This document shows, piece after piece, positions 9,349-17,809 of a DNA stretch of 64,000 nt. The notes below the pieces were generated by a model. It did no database searches. It was given only the letters and a program-made list of their open reading frames with translations, and was not told the DNA's origin. This DNA is from Rhizobium sp. CCGE 510. Lineage in GTDB: Bacteria; Pseudomonadota; Alphaproteobacteria; Rhizobiales; Rhizobiaceae. The stretch is taken from positions 124,001-188,000 of the forward strand of contig NZ_AEYF01000015.1 of NCBI RefSeq assembly GCF_000292525.1, in the 5' to 3' direction. How positions within the stretch are numbered: the first letter of the stretch is position 1; every line of letters starts with the position of its first letter. The position numbers were made by a program, and so were the translations under genes.

Positions 9349-10559
9349 TGCGACACTCCCATGGGGTTAAGACGGCGGTTCGCCCAGTACACGGCCGAAC
9401 TGATGATCCAGCTGAGGATCAGGTAGGACGCCATGACGATGATGATGCCTTCGAGGCTGTGGCCGGTCTGATTGGCGATCGTCCCGTAGATGTTGAAGAG
9501 ATCGGGATATCCGACCGCGATCCCGAGCGCGGTGTTCTTGGTCAGGCTGATATACTGGTTCCCGAAGGAGGGGAGGACGACGCGAAATACTTGGGGGAGG
9601 ATGATATCGTTGACTGTGTCGCGACGGCTGAGCCCCAGCGACCCCGCAGCCTCCCATTGGGCCCTCGGAAGAGCGTCGATCGCGCCGCGGACTGTCTCGG
9701 CGATGAAGGAAGCGCTGCTCACGACGATGGCAAGCAGGAGGGCTGCCATTTCCGGGCTGATGCTGGTTCCTCCGCTCGCCTTGAACTTGTTGGCGACGGG
9801 AAAGTCCACGGTCATCCCGCCGGTCGCGATCAGTAGCCCGAGGCAGACGACCGTTGCGGCGACGCATATCCGGCGCACTCCACGGATGGGGTCGAACACC
9901 GCCCCCAGCACCGACACCACAGTGGCAGTGACGAGGATAAGCGAAAGGGTGGAGACGCCGCCGCTCCATGAAAGAGTGGGAACGTATATGCCTTGCTGGC
10001 TGACGATAAGACCGCCGTAAAGCTTCGCTGCGGACGCCATTGGCGGAAAGCGCAGCACGACCGCGAAGTACCAGAAGACAAGCTGTATGAGCAGCGGCGT
10101 ATTGCGTACGAACTCCACGATCCAGAAACAGAGGTTTCTCACCACCCAGTTGGTCGAAAGACGTCCGACGCCGAGCATCGTTCCAAGGATGGTGCTGAGG
10201 ATGATCGCGAGCAATGCGACCTTCGCGGTGTTGAAGATGCCTGTGACGAAGCCCGACGCGACCGACATGTCTGAAGAGAATTGGGCGAGGCTGGGGACGA
10301 AGCCGTCACCAGATGTCAGCGTCCATCCTTCGCTGATGTCGAAGCCGGCGGTGTTCGTCAGGAACGAGAAGCTGAACCGTATGCCCTTCTCGGCAAGTCC
10401 CGTCTTGACCGCGTACGCCAGCATGCCGAGCAGCACGACGATGAGTGCAACGATTCCCAACTGGATCGCCTCGTGCCGGATGCGATTGCGCAGGCGCCGC
10501 CACCTCAGCCTATCGTTCTCTGCCATGCCCTGGATCGCACTCGTTTCATGGATTGTCAT
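9345..10559 (-). CDS. Amino-acid ABC transporter permease (AapQ/BztB type)
   Basis: Inner-membrane permease, 404 aa, of the same class. The first membrane helix is near residues 33-52. The periplasmic insertion containing GFDISEG is typical of AapQ/BztB. The BPD domain has SAS-FIAE-TVRGAID and the EAA loop with EAAGSLGLSRRDT. It follows the binding-protein gene by 57 bp and overlaps the next permease. The AapJQMP/BztABCD-like layout implies broad or acidic/polar amino-acid uptake; actual specificity cannot be read from sequence. Confidence 0.93.
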   Translation of the reverse strand: MTIHETSAIQGMAENDRLRWRRLRNRIRHEAIQLGIVALIVVLLGMLAYAVKTGLAEKGIRFSFSFLTNTAGFDISEGWTLTSGDGFVPSLAQFSSDMSVASGFVTGIFNTAKVALLAIILSTILGTMLGVGRLSTNWVVRNLCFWIVEFVRNTPLLIQLVFWYFAVVLRFPPMASAAKLYGGLIVSQQGIYVPTLSWSGGVSTLSLILVTATVVSVLGAVFDPIRGVRRICVAATVVCLGLLIATGGMTVDFPVANKFKASGGTSISPEMAALLLAIVVSSASFIAETVRGAIDALPRAQWEAAGSLGLSRRDTVNDIILPQVFRVVLPSFGNQYISLTKNTALGIAVGYPDLFNIYGTIANQTGHSLEGIIIVMASYLILSWIISSAVYWANRRLNPMGVSQ

Positions 10560-10616
10560 GTTCAGGCTCCAAGTGCTTGGGGGTCGAAACCGCGTGGTCC
10601 CGACCCCCGGCCAGCA

Positions 10617-11651
10617 TCAGTTCCAGAGCGGCGAGTAGATTGCGCCACCCTGCGTCCACAAGGCGTTCGGTGTGCCCTTGCGGTCGAGATACATCTTGGT
10701 CTTCGGGCCCAGGTTGCGATCATAGGCCTCGCCGTAGTTGCCGACGGCTTTGATCGCCTGAGCAATGAAGTCGTCGGAGAGGCCGAAGTCCTTGCCGTAG
10801 CCGCCGCCATTGCTGCCGAGGAACTTCTGAACGAAGGGATCCTCGCTCTTCAGCTTTTCGGCCAGATTAGCCTGAGTGATCCCGGACTCTTCAGCCTGGA
10901 AGAGGCCATATTCGATCCAGCGCAGCGCGTTGCGCCACTTGGAATCGTTGGCAGCGACGAAGCCGCCGAACGGAGACTTGTCCAGCGTATCCGGGAGGAT
11001 CAGATAGTCGGCTGGCTTCGGTGCGTTCCCCGCCCAGGCGGCAAGGGCTGATTTGTCGGTGCTCATCGCATTGCAACGACCCGAGTTGAGAGCGGAGAAA
11101 AGCTTCTCCAGGTTTTCATAGGTCAGGACCTTGGATTCCTTCCAACCACGCGCTTTGAAGGCAGCAGCCAAAACGGTCTCGGTGGCCGATCCCTGCGTGG
11201 TGCAGATCGTTGCACCATCGAGGTCGGCGAATTCCTTGATCCCGGCATCAGCTTTCACCATGAGGCCGGTGCCGTCGTAGAAGTTGATCGGGAGAAAATC
11301 GATGGCGATTGACGATTCACGTGCGGGTTTGATCGTGGTGTGGGCAAAGACGACATCGACCTGGCCGGTAAGGACTGCGTCGAAGCGGCTCTTGTCGGTC
11401 ACCGTGATGAACTTGACCTTCGAGGCGTCGCCAAGAACGCCGGCTGCGACCGCCTTGCAGAAGTCGACGTCGAGCCCTTCCATCTGTCCGGTCGTGGTGT
11501 TGAGGTACCCGAAGCCCGGAGCGGTGTTGTCGGTGCCGCAGTTGAGCACGCCGCGCTGCTTGACCGTGTCCAGAACAGAAGCGGAAGCATGGGTGGCGTT
11601 GAATGCAACGCCTGCAAAAACGCCGGCAGTCAGGATTTTCAGTAGATTCAT
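10617..11651 (-). CDS. Amino-acid ABC transporter periplasmic binding protein (AapJ/BztA type)
   Basis: Secreted solute-binding protein, 344 aa. A signal peptide (MNLLKILTAGVFAGVAF ... ASA) precedes VLDTVKQRGVLNCGTD. The family-3 features PGFGYLNTTTGQMEGLDVDFC and DVVFAHTTIKPARES follow. AAGGGG stands 7 bases before ATG 11651; an open extension to 11675 is probably untranslated. It is the first gene of the importer-dsdA operon, so its promoter should lie in the 304-bp gap upstream. Confidence 0.94.
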   Translation of the reverse strand: MNLLKILTAGVFAGVAFNATHASASVLDTVKQRGVLNCGTDNTAPGFGYLNTTTGQMEGLDVDFCKAVAAGVLGDASKVKFITVTDKSRFDAVLTGQVDVVFAHTTIKPARESSIAIDFLPINFYDGTGLMVKADAGIKEFADLDGATICTTQGSATETVLAAAFKARGWKESKVLTYENLEKLFSALNSGRCNAMSTDKSALAAWAGNAPKPADYLILPDTLDKSPFGGFVAANDSKWRNALRWIEYGLFQAEESGITQANLAEKLKSEDPFVQKFLGSNGGGYGKDFGLSDDFIAQAIKAVGNYGEAYDRNLGPKTKMYLDRKGTPNALWTQGGAIYSPLWN

Positions 11652-11955
11652 CGAAGTTCCCCTTTCGGATCGCATAGTGACGGTGACGCCAAATCAATGA
11701 GCAATGGCTCTATCGAAAGTCCGGTAAGACGCTGGAGGCGTTATCGCCATTCTGAACGCGTCGTTCCCACTATTGGCCAAGGTCTGCGTGCGATCTCGCT
11801 CCCAGCCCCATCAATTGGCAGATGGACTCTAGGAGCAGGGTCTGTTCAAATCTACTTAATTCTCCTGAGGTGATACATTAGGAAATCTGTTGATTTCTTG
11901 CCTCGATACCGCGTTGGTTATCGGCATGGTGCACGGGTTGCGCTGGCACCCAAAC
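11652..11955. other. 304-bp gap with the promoter region of the amino-acid importer operon
   Basis: No gene seen. It contains an imperfect dyad at 11861-11873 (TCTCCTGAGGTGA, form T-N11-A) that could bind the LysR-type regulator encoded just upstream. No clear -35/-10 pair can be assigned. Confidence 0.4.
11861..11873. promoter_or_regulatory. Candidate LysR-type (T-N11-A) site
   Basis: TCTCCTGAGGTGA has a dyad TC-CCT-g-AGG-GA and the T-N11-A layout of LysR-family boxes. It sits about 210 bases upstream of the importer operon and 83 bases beyond the lysR stop. The motif is short and the call is weak. Confidence 0.3.
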
Positions 11956-12852
11956 TCAAGAGAGCGGCGGCTTCTCCGCCATCCGGTCAAGGAACACCTG
12001 AAGGGCCGGACTGCGCTTTTCCTCCTTGCGGAAGGCGATGAATATCTTCCGACGGATTTCTGGAACGAGCCTGCAGACCCAGACGTCTTCGAGATCGTAG
12101 CTGGCGCGCAGGCCAGGCAGGATCGAGATGCCGTAGTTCTGCCGGATCAGCGCGATGGTCACCTCGAACCCTTTGCATCTCGCCACGATGTTGGGCTTGA
12201 AGCCCTCTTCCTGACAGGCCTCCACCACCATCCTAGTATAGGTGTCGGAAGCGGTGTCGATTGCCCACCGCTCATCCCTAAGCTCATGCAGGCCAACGGT
12301 CGGTTGCTCCGAAAGCCTGTGATCCTTGGAGACCATGACGTTGAAGACGTCCTCCATCAGGAAGATCGTCTCGATGTTGGGATCGAGCGCGCCGGTCGGC
12401 ATGTTCAGGTCATCGATAATCGCAACGTCCGTCTGCCAGCTCCGCAGCGCGGCAACGCTTTCGCCGGGCTCCATTTCTTCGAACTGGACGGTGAGGTGAG
12501 GGTGTCGTTCGGCGAGATCGTAGACGACCTTCGGAATGACGGCCGCCGCCACGGAAGGGAACGCCGCCACCCGAAGCTCGCCGGAAACAACGCTCTTCAG
12601 TTCGGCGATGTCTGCTTTCGCCGATTCGATTTCGATGAGGATCTTCTCCGCTCGCAGCACCAGCTGCTGGCCGGCGGGTGTCATGACAACGCCCCGGCCG
12701 CGTCGCTCGACGAGCCGTATGCCGACCTCATCTTCGAGAAGTGCAATTTGTTGCGACACGGCCGACGGCGAGACGTGTAAGGCTTCTGCCACCGCGGCCA
12801 TAGTCTTGCGGATTGATAGTTCGCGAAGTGCCCGCAGACGCCCGACGTCCAT
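11956..12852 (-). CDS. LysR-family transcriptional regulator
   Basis: 298 aa. The N-terminal winged helix-turn-helix is MAAVAEALHVSPSAVSQQIALLEDE, followed by the two-lobed effector-binding domain. GAGGAGG stands 5 bases before ATG 12852, so this start is preferred over an upstream in-frame one at 12906. It is divergent from glyA-folD-purU (127-bp gap) and is followed in the same direction by the amino-acid importer-dsdA operon. It probably controls one or both units in response to an imported amino acid or product. Confidence 0.9.
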   Translation of the reverse strand: MDVGRLRALRELSIRKTMAAVAEALHVSPSAVSQQIALLEDEVGIRLVERRGRGVVMTPAGQQLVLRAEKILIEIESAKADIAELKSVVSGELRVAAFPSVAAAVIPKVVYDLAERHPHLTVQFEEMEPGESVAALRSWQTDVAIIDDLNMPTGALDPNIETIFLMEDVFNVMVSKDHRLSEQPTVGLHELRDERWAIDTASDTYTRMVVEACQEEGFKPNIVARCKGFEVTIALIRQNYGISILPGLRASYDLEDVWVCRLVPEIRRKIFIAFRKEEKRSPALQVFLDRMAEKPPLS

Positions 12853-12979
12853 AACGACCTCCTCACAGCTCCGTGGAATCATTAGCACGTCTGAACGTAT
12901 AAGCAAATATTATTAACTTTTTCTGGTGTTTCGATCGATCTAGGTTCCCTTCACGAATTTCGAGGAATGGAGAGCTTAG

Positions 12980-14257
12980 ATGACCGATGCTGCAAGGGTG
13001 CATTTCAACACCACCGTCCAGGAAGCTGATCCGCTCGTCGCCGATGCTCTCGCATCCGAGCGGGCCCGACAGCAGAACCAGATTGAACTCATCGCCTCGG
13101 AGAATATCGTCAGCCGCGCGGTTCTGGACGCTTTGGGGCACGAGATCACCAATAAGACGCTCGAAGGCTATCCCGGCAACCGTTTTCACGGTGGCGGACA
13201 GTTCGTCGACATTGCCGAGCAGGCCGCAATCGACCGCGCCAAGCAGCTGTTCAATTGCGGCTACGCCAACGTCCAGCCGCACTCGGGCACGCAGGCCAAC
13301 CTTGCCGTCTTCTTTCTGCTTCTGAAGCCGGGCGAAAAAGTGCTTTCGCTGGACTTGGCGGCCGGCGGTCACCTGTCGCACGGCATGAAGGCGAACCTGT
13401 CGGGCCGCTGGTTTGATGCCAACAACTACAGCGTCAATCCGCAGAACGAGGTCATCGACCTTGATGAGATGGAACGTATCGCTGAAGAGATCCGCCCGAA
13501 GCTGCTGATCACCGGCGGCTCCGCATATCCGCGCGAACTCGATTTCGAGCGCATGTCGAAGATCGCAAAGAAGGTCGGTGCCCACTTCCTGGTGGATATG
13601 GCCCACATCGCCGGCCTCGTTGCCGGCGGCGTCCATCCTTCGCCGTTCCCGCATGCCGACATCGTGACGTGCACCACCACCAAGACGTTGCGCGGTCCGC
13701 GTGGCGGCCTGATCCTCACCAACAACGAGGAATGGTATAAGAAACTGCAAGCCGCAGTGTTTCCCGGCGTCCAGGGATCTCTGCACAGCAACGTCCTAGC
13801 CGCCAAGGCGATCTGCCTGGGCGAAGCTCTCCGCGACGACTTCAAGCTCTATGCCCGCCAGGTCGTTGAAAACGCGAAGGTTCTCGCCGAGACGCTTGCG
13901 GATCGGGGCGTTCGCATCGTTTCGGGCGGCACCGACACCCACATCATCCTGCTCGATCTGTCGAGCAAGGGACTGCTTGGCAAGCAGGCTGAAACGCTGC
14001 TCGCCAAGGCGAACATCACGTCCAACAAGAACCCGATCCCCGGCGACAGTCCCCGTCCTCCGGAATGGGTCGGCATGCGCCTCGGCTCCTCCGCTGCCAC
14101 GACGCGCGGCCTGAAGGAAGATGAATTCCGGGTTCTCGGCCATGTCATTGCGGACCTCATCGACGCCGAAACAGAGGGCAAGACCGACGAGATCGTCGGA
14201 ACTGCCAGGGCGAAGATCGCGGAACTGACCGAGAAATTCCCGGTCTACGGCCACTAA
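12980..14257 (+). CDS. glyA: Serine hydroxymethyltransferase (GlyA-family paralogue)
   Basis: PLP enzyme that transfers the serine hydroxymethyl group to tetrahydrofolate, giving glycine and methylene-THF. Length 425 aa. The active-site lysine is in CTTTKTLRGPRGG (about Lys235). Other SHMT motifs are NRFHGG, NVQPHSGTQANLAV and DMAHIAGLVAGG. GGAGAG precedes ATG 12980. It is grouped with folD and purU rather than in a core locus, so it is probably a second, catabolic copy. Relatives acting on alpha-methylserine exist, and the substrate is not proven. Confidence 0.92.
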   Translation: MTDAARVHFNTTVQEADPLVADALASERARQQNQIELIASENIVSRAVLDALGHEITNKTLEGYPGNRFHGGGQFVDIAEQAAIDRAKQLFNCGYANVQPHSGTQANLAVFFLLLKPGEKVLSLDLAAGGHLSHGMKANLSGRWFDANNYSVNPQNEVIDLDEMERIAEEIRPKLLITGGSAYPRELDFERMSKIAKKVGAHFLVDMAHIAGLVAGGVHPSPFPHADIVTCTTTKTLRGPRGGLILTNNEEWYKKLQAAVFPGVQGSLHSNVLAAKAICLGEALRDDFKLYARQVVENAKVLAETLADRGVRIVSGGTDTHIILLDLSSKGLLGKQAETLLAKANITSNKNPIPGDSPRPPEWVGMRLGSSAATTRGLKEDEFRVLGHVIADLIDAETEGKTDEIVGTARAKIAELTEKFPVYGH

Positions 14258-14368
14258 GGCCAACGTAACGCCGGAGGCAACAACGCCGCGCCGACGTCTC
14301 GAACGCGCGGCATTTCTTCTGGCAGATGCAACTTGCTGGTTCGAGCTTGGATGCAAATGGAGCACCCC

Positions 14369-15265
14369 ATGGGAATGGATAGATTCACACGCGCCGCAAA
14401 CATCGATGGCAAGGAGTACGCCGCAGGGCTCCTCGAGCGCATCAAGGCCGACGTCGAAACGCTGAAGGCGACGACATCAGCCGTTCCCGGTCTGGCCGTC
14501 GTCCTGGTCGGGGACGATCCGGCAAGCGCGATTTACGTTGCTTCAAAGCACCGTCAGACGGTTGCCGCCGGGATGAAGTCCTTCGAGTATCGACTTGCTG
14601 CGGAAACCGCGCAGGGCGAACTGATCGACCTCGTGCATCGTCTCAACAACGATCCGGAAGTGCATGGAATTCTTGTGCAGTTGCCATTGCCGGTGCATCT
14701 CGATCCGAACGCCGTGATCCAGGCCATCAATCCTGACAAGGATGTCGATGGCTTCCATGTGTCGAATGCCGGCCGCCTTGCAACCGGCAACCCGGCGCTC
14801 GTTCCTTGCACCCCTCTCGGCTGCATGATGCTCATCAAGGATACGCTCGGCGACTACCTCTCCGGCCTTCATGCCGTCATCGTCGGCAAGTCCAATATCG
14901 TTGGAAAACCGATGGCGCAGATGCTGATGAACGCCCACTGCACAGTCACGGTCGTTCATTCACAGACAAGGAACGCGGCAGAACTTTGCCGGTCGGCCGA
15001 CATTCTAGTCGTCGCGGCCGGTAGAGCGGGCCTCGTTCGTGGTGACTGGATCAAGCCCGGCGCCGTCGTGATCGACGTCGGCATCAACCGGATCCAGGAC
15101 GGCGAAAAATCGCGGATCGTCGGCGACGTTGCCTATGGCGAAGCCGGCCACGCGCGCGCCATCACGCCGGTGCCGGGCGGCGTCGGCCCGATGACGATCG
15201 CATGCCTGCTGTCCAACACGCTCACCGCATTCCGCCGCCATCACGCGATGATCACCGCGGCCTGA
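14369..15265 (+). CDS. folD: FolD, methylene-THF dehydrogenase/methenyl-THF cyclohydrolase
   Basis: Bifunctional enzyme that oxidises methylene-THF to methenyl-THF and hydrolyses it to 10-formyl-THF. About 298 aa. Motifs: Tyr and Lys in [10 protein letters not shown], the folate-site [12 protein letters not shown], the Rossmann motif [17 protein letters not shown] and [19 protein letters not shown] lies 6 bases before ATG 14369; ATG 14375 is also possible, and the open extension to 14333 is not needed. It is second in the glyA-folD-purU unit and passes the product of GlyA to PurU. Confidence 0.95.
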   Translation: MGMDRFTRAANIDGKEYAAGLLERIKADVETLKATTSAVPGLAVVLVGDDPASAIYVASKHRQTVAAGMKSFEYRLAAETAQGELIDLVHRLNNDPEVHGILVQLPLPVHLDPNAVIQAINPDKDVDGFHVSNAGRLATGNPALVPCTPLGCMMLIKDTLGDYLSGLHAVIVGKSNIVGKPMAQMLMNAHCTVTVVHSQTRNAAELCRSADILVVAAGRAGLVRGDWIKPGAVVIDVGINRIQDGEKSRIVGDVAYGEAGHARAITPVPGGVGPMTIACLLSNTLTAFRRHHAMITAA

Positions 15266-15287
15266 GACGACGAACAAGGATATAGAG

Positions 15288-16184
15288 ATGACCATCACGG
15301 CCCCTCGCTACGCTCTGCGTGTCGCATGCCCGTCGATCCGCGGCGTGACGGCCGCCATCGCCAGCTTTCTCTCCCAGAACGGCTGCAACATCTCCGACAG
15401 CGCGCAATTCGACGATGCCGACACCGGACGCTATTTCATGCGGATCAGCTTCCAGCCGCATGACGGACATACGCTTGACCAGCTTCGTGAAGGCTTCGAA
15501 CCGATCGCCGAGAAGTTCGAGGCGAACGCCGAATTTTTCGATGAAAGCGAAAAGAAGAAGGTGATCCTCATGGTGAGCCGCTTCGGACACTGCCTGAACG
15601 ATCTCCTCTACCGCTGGCGCATCGGGGCGCTGCCGATCGATATCGTCGGCGTGATCTCGAACCACACGGACTACGAGCGGGTCGTGGTGAACCACGACAT
15701 CCCGTTCCACTGCATCAAGGTTACGAAGGAAAACAAGCCGGAGGCAGAGGCAAGGCAGGTGCAGATCGTCGAGGACTCAGGCGCCGAACTCATCGTGCTG
15801 GCCCGCTACATGCAAGTCCTGTCCGACGACATGTGCCGCAAGATGTCCGGCAGGATCATCAACATCCACCATTCGTTCCTACCGAGTTTCAAGGGCGCGA
15901 ATCCCTATAAGCAGGCCTTCGAACGGGGCGTGAAGCTCATCGGCGCGACGTCGCACTACGTGACGGCAGACCTCGATGAAGGCCCGATCATCGAGCAGGA
16001 CATCGTCCGCGTCACCCATGCGCAGAGCGGCGAAGACTATGTCAGCCTCGGCCGCGACGTCGAAAGCCAGGCGCTGGCCCGAGCCATCCACGCCCACATC
16101 CATGGCCGGGTGTTCATCAACGGCAACAAGACTGTCGTCTTCCCTGCGTCACCCGGCTCCTACGCGTCGGAGCGCATGGGTTGA
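15288..16184 (+). CDS. purU: Formyltetrahydrofolate deformylase
   Basis: Hydrolyses 10-formyl-THF to formate and THF, which frees the folate pool for further one-carbon disposal. 298 aa. It has an N-terminal ACT domain (ALRVACPSIRGVTAAIASFL) and a C-terminal formyltransferase fold with catalytic INIHHSFLPSFKGANPY and TSHYVTADLDEGPIIEQD. It lies 22 bp after folD. The three genes together make a complete route from a hydroxymethyl donor to formate. Confidence 0.95.
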   Translation: MTITAPRYALRVACPSIRGVTAAIASFLSQNGCNISDSAQFDDADTGRYFMRISFQPHDGHTLDQLREGFEPIAEKFEANAEFFDESEKKKVILMVSRFGHCLNDLLYRWRIGALPIDIVGVISNHTDYERVVVNHDIPFHCIKVTKENKPEAEARQVQIVEDSGAELIVLARYMQVLSDDMCRKMSGRIINIHHSFLPSFKGANPYKQAFERGVKLIGATSHYVTADLDEGPIIEQDIVRVTHAQSGEDYVSLGRDVESQALARAIHAHIHGRVFINGNKTVVFPASPGSYASERMG

Positions 16185-16186
16185 TT

Positions 16187-16485
16187 GCCATGAAGATCGT
16201 GGCCTGGCGCGCTGGCATCGTCAGCCGGTGACGCAGGCGCCCGACAACAAGCAGATCATCAACTCGACCGATACGGCCAAAATGCTCTCCTCCGTCTGCA
16301 CGGCAGTCAAGGCGAGCGGCATCACGATCTTCACCAACGGCTTCGAGGTGAGCGGCAACGCGACGACACAGATGACCAACTGCGCTACCAGCCCGGGCCA
16401 CTACTATCCGGCCTCGGGATCGGGCCTGGGTGGTGCTTTCAAGTCAATCTCGACCTCGATCAAGAAGCTGAGGCAGACGCAATGA
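16187..16485 (+). pseudogene. TadG-like pilus-assembly protein, C-terminal fragment
   Basis: The frame ends ...SVCTAVKASGITIFTNGF... and ...MTNCATSPGHYYPASGSG... followed by FKSISTSIKKLRQTQ and stop. This is the usual end of the von Willebrand A-like domain of TadG/TadE-type pilus-assembly proteins (change of Asp-Ala region, NCATS, then a final LRxTQ). Only about the last 85-95 residues are present. There is no start, signal or tad neighbour, so it is a remnant. It begins directly at the purU stop. The family call rests on memory of the motif. Confidence 0.6.
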
Positions 16486-16511
16486 CGCGACGATGACGCG
16501 AACCCTATCAC

Positions 16512-16546
16512 AGGCGGTAGTTCTATTTTGGCTCCGCCTAATTTTT
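16512..16546 (+). terminator. Hairpin with T-run after the TadG fragment
   Basis: 6-bp arms AGGCGG and CCGCCT with a 16-base loop, followed by AATTTTT. It could stop transcription coming from glyA-folD-purU. Confidence 0.4.
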
Positions 16547-16562
16547 AGCGAGGTCATTCGAA

Positions 16563-17635
16563 ATGTCACAAAATAATGCGTCCGAGTTTCGTCCGCGCTT
16601 TCAAGGTTCGGATTTCGATGAAATGGTCGATACCTTCAAACGGCATTTTGGCCCTTTCGATGCATCTCGCGGCGGCTCTGCGCGATCATTCAATTGGAAA
16701 GCCGACTATTGGAGCTATGGCCCAATGAGTTGCTCAGCGGGCAATACCATGGCAGCTGGCAGGTGCGCGCGGAGCCGGAAACAGCTGAATGGCTATCCAT
16801 CCTCCTGCCCCGCGAGGGCGCCCTGGATATATCGCTAGGCCGAGATACACTCGAAGGAACGCCCGGTAAATTGGTTCTGGTCAACAATCAAGAGGTCGAG
16901 CGCTGTCTGGTGCGAGGAGCTCCGCATGAGTCGGATATATTGCGTTTGGATTGGGCCATCATTGCACAAGCGGTTGCCGGATTCGTCGACATTTCCCCGG
17001 CCGGTAGACTCGGACTAGCATCCATAATCGACCTTTCAAATGCCGACGGGCGGCTTATTGGCAGTCTGGCGCAAACGATCGTATCCGGCATGCGACACAA
17101 TGGGCCATTGCTTCGCTCGCCCATCGCCATGTCGAATTTGAGCCATGCACTGGCCGATCTGGTCGTGCAGTCGGTCCCCCATCGGTTGTCACACCTCATT
17201 GGCAGGAAACCTTTCTTTATTGCACCTTGGCATGTTCGTGACGCCATCAACTTCATGCACGTCAATATGGCCCGTCCCATCACCATATCGATGGTGGCGG
17301 AAGCCGTCGGTATTTCCACTCGCTCACTCGAAACCGGCTTCCGCTCCTTCAGGGAAACAACACCTTCTGCCTTTCTGCGCACGATCCGCCTTCGCGCGGC
17401 GCGCGAAGATCTTCTCGACGCTTCAAATCCGGAATCGGTGAAAGACATATGCCTGAAATGGGGCTTCTTTCACTTAGGTCGCTTCTCCGCCGCCTATCGT
17501 GACGCCTATGGGGAAAAGCCGTCGGATACGAAAAGACGACAGGCAAGGAGTCAGCGGACGCCGCAAGGCGAGTGGCATGACAATATGCCTGGGCAACACG
17601 CCATTGTGTCGGTCCGAGGCCTTGGCGCGGCTTGA
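16563..17635 (+). pseudogene. AraC-family regulator with an internal frameshift
   Basis: The first frame (from ATG 16563) encodes an N-terminus ending in FNWKADYWSYGPMS. The homologous continuation LLSGQYHGSWQVRAEP lies in another frame that starts about 16732, so the gene is split by a single-base change near 16728-16734. The second frame runs to 17635 and has the two AraC helix-turn-helices (ITISMVAEAVGISTRSLETGF and SVKDICLKWGFFHLGRFSAAYR). The layout resembles AraC regulators of aromatic degradation. A shorter product from ATG 16694 would lack the normal start. Sequencing error cannot be excluded. Confidence 0.7.
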
Positions 17636-17668
17636 CAATGTGGCGGGGTGCGTTGCATTTTCGCCACA
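17632..17668 (+). promoter_or_regulatory. Possible ntrY promoter with inverted repeat
   Basis: TTGACA (17632-17637) is followed after 17 bases by GCATTT (17655-17660). A 7-bp inverted repeat TGTGGCG/CGCCACA with 16-base spacing (17639-17668) surrounds the -10 region. It overlaps the stop of the AraC remnant and lies about 140 bases before the ntrY start. Confidence 0.35.
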
Positions 17669-17809
17669 ATGCGTTGCTTAAAGGTCACGCAAGGGTTTTG
17701 GACATTTCGCTCCCGATCGAGTCGTTCCGGACGCTGGCTTTCTGAAGCCGGCGTTGTTTGGTTTCGATCAGCTGGCGAGGGCGGTGGGTGCCGTCTGAAG
17801 AGAGGCCGA

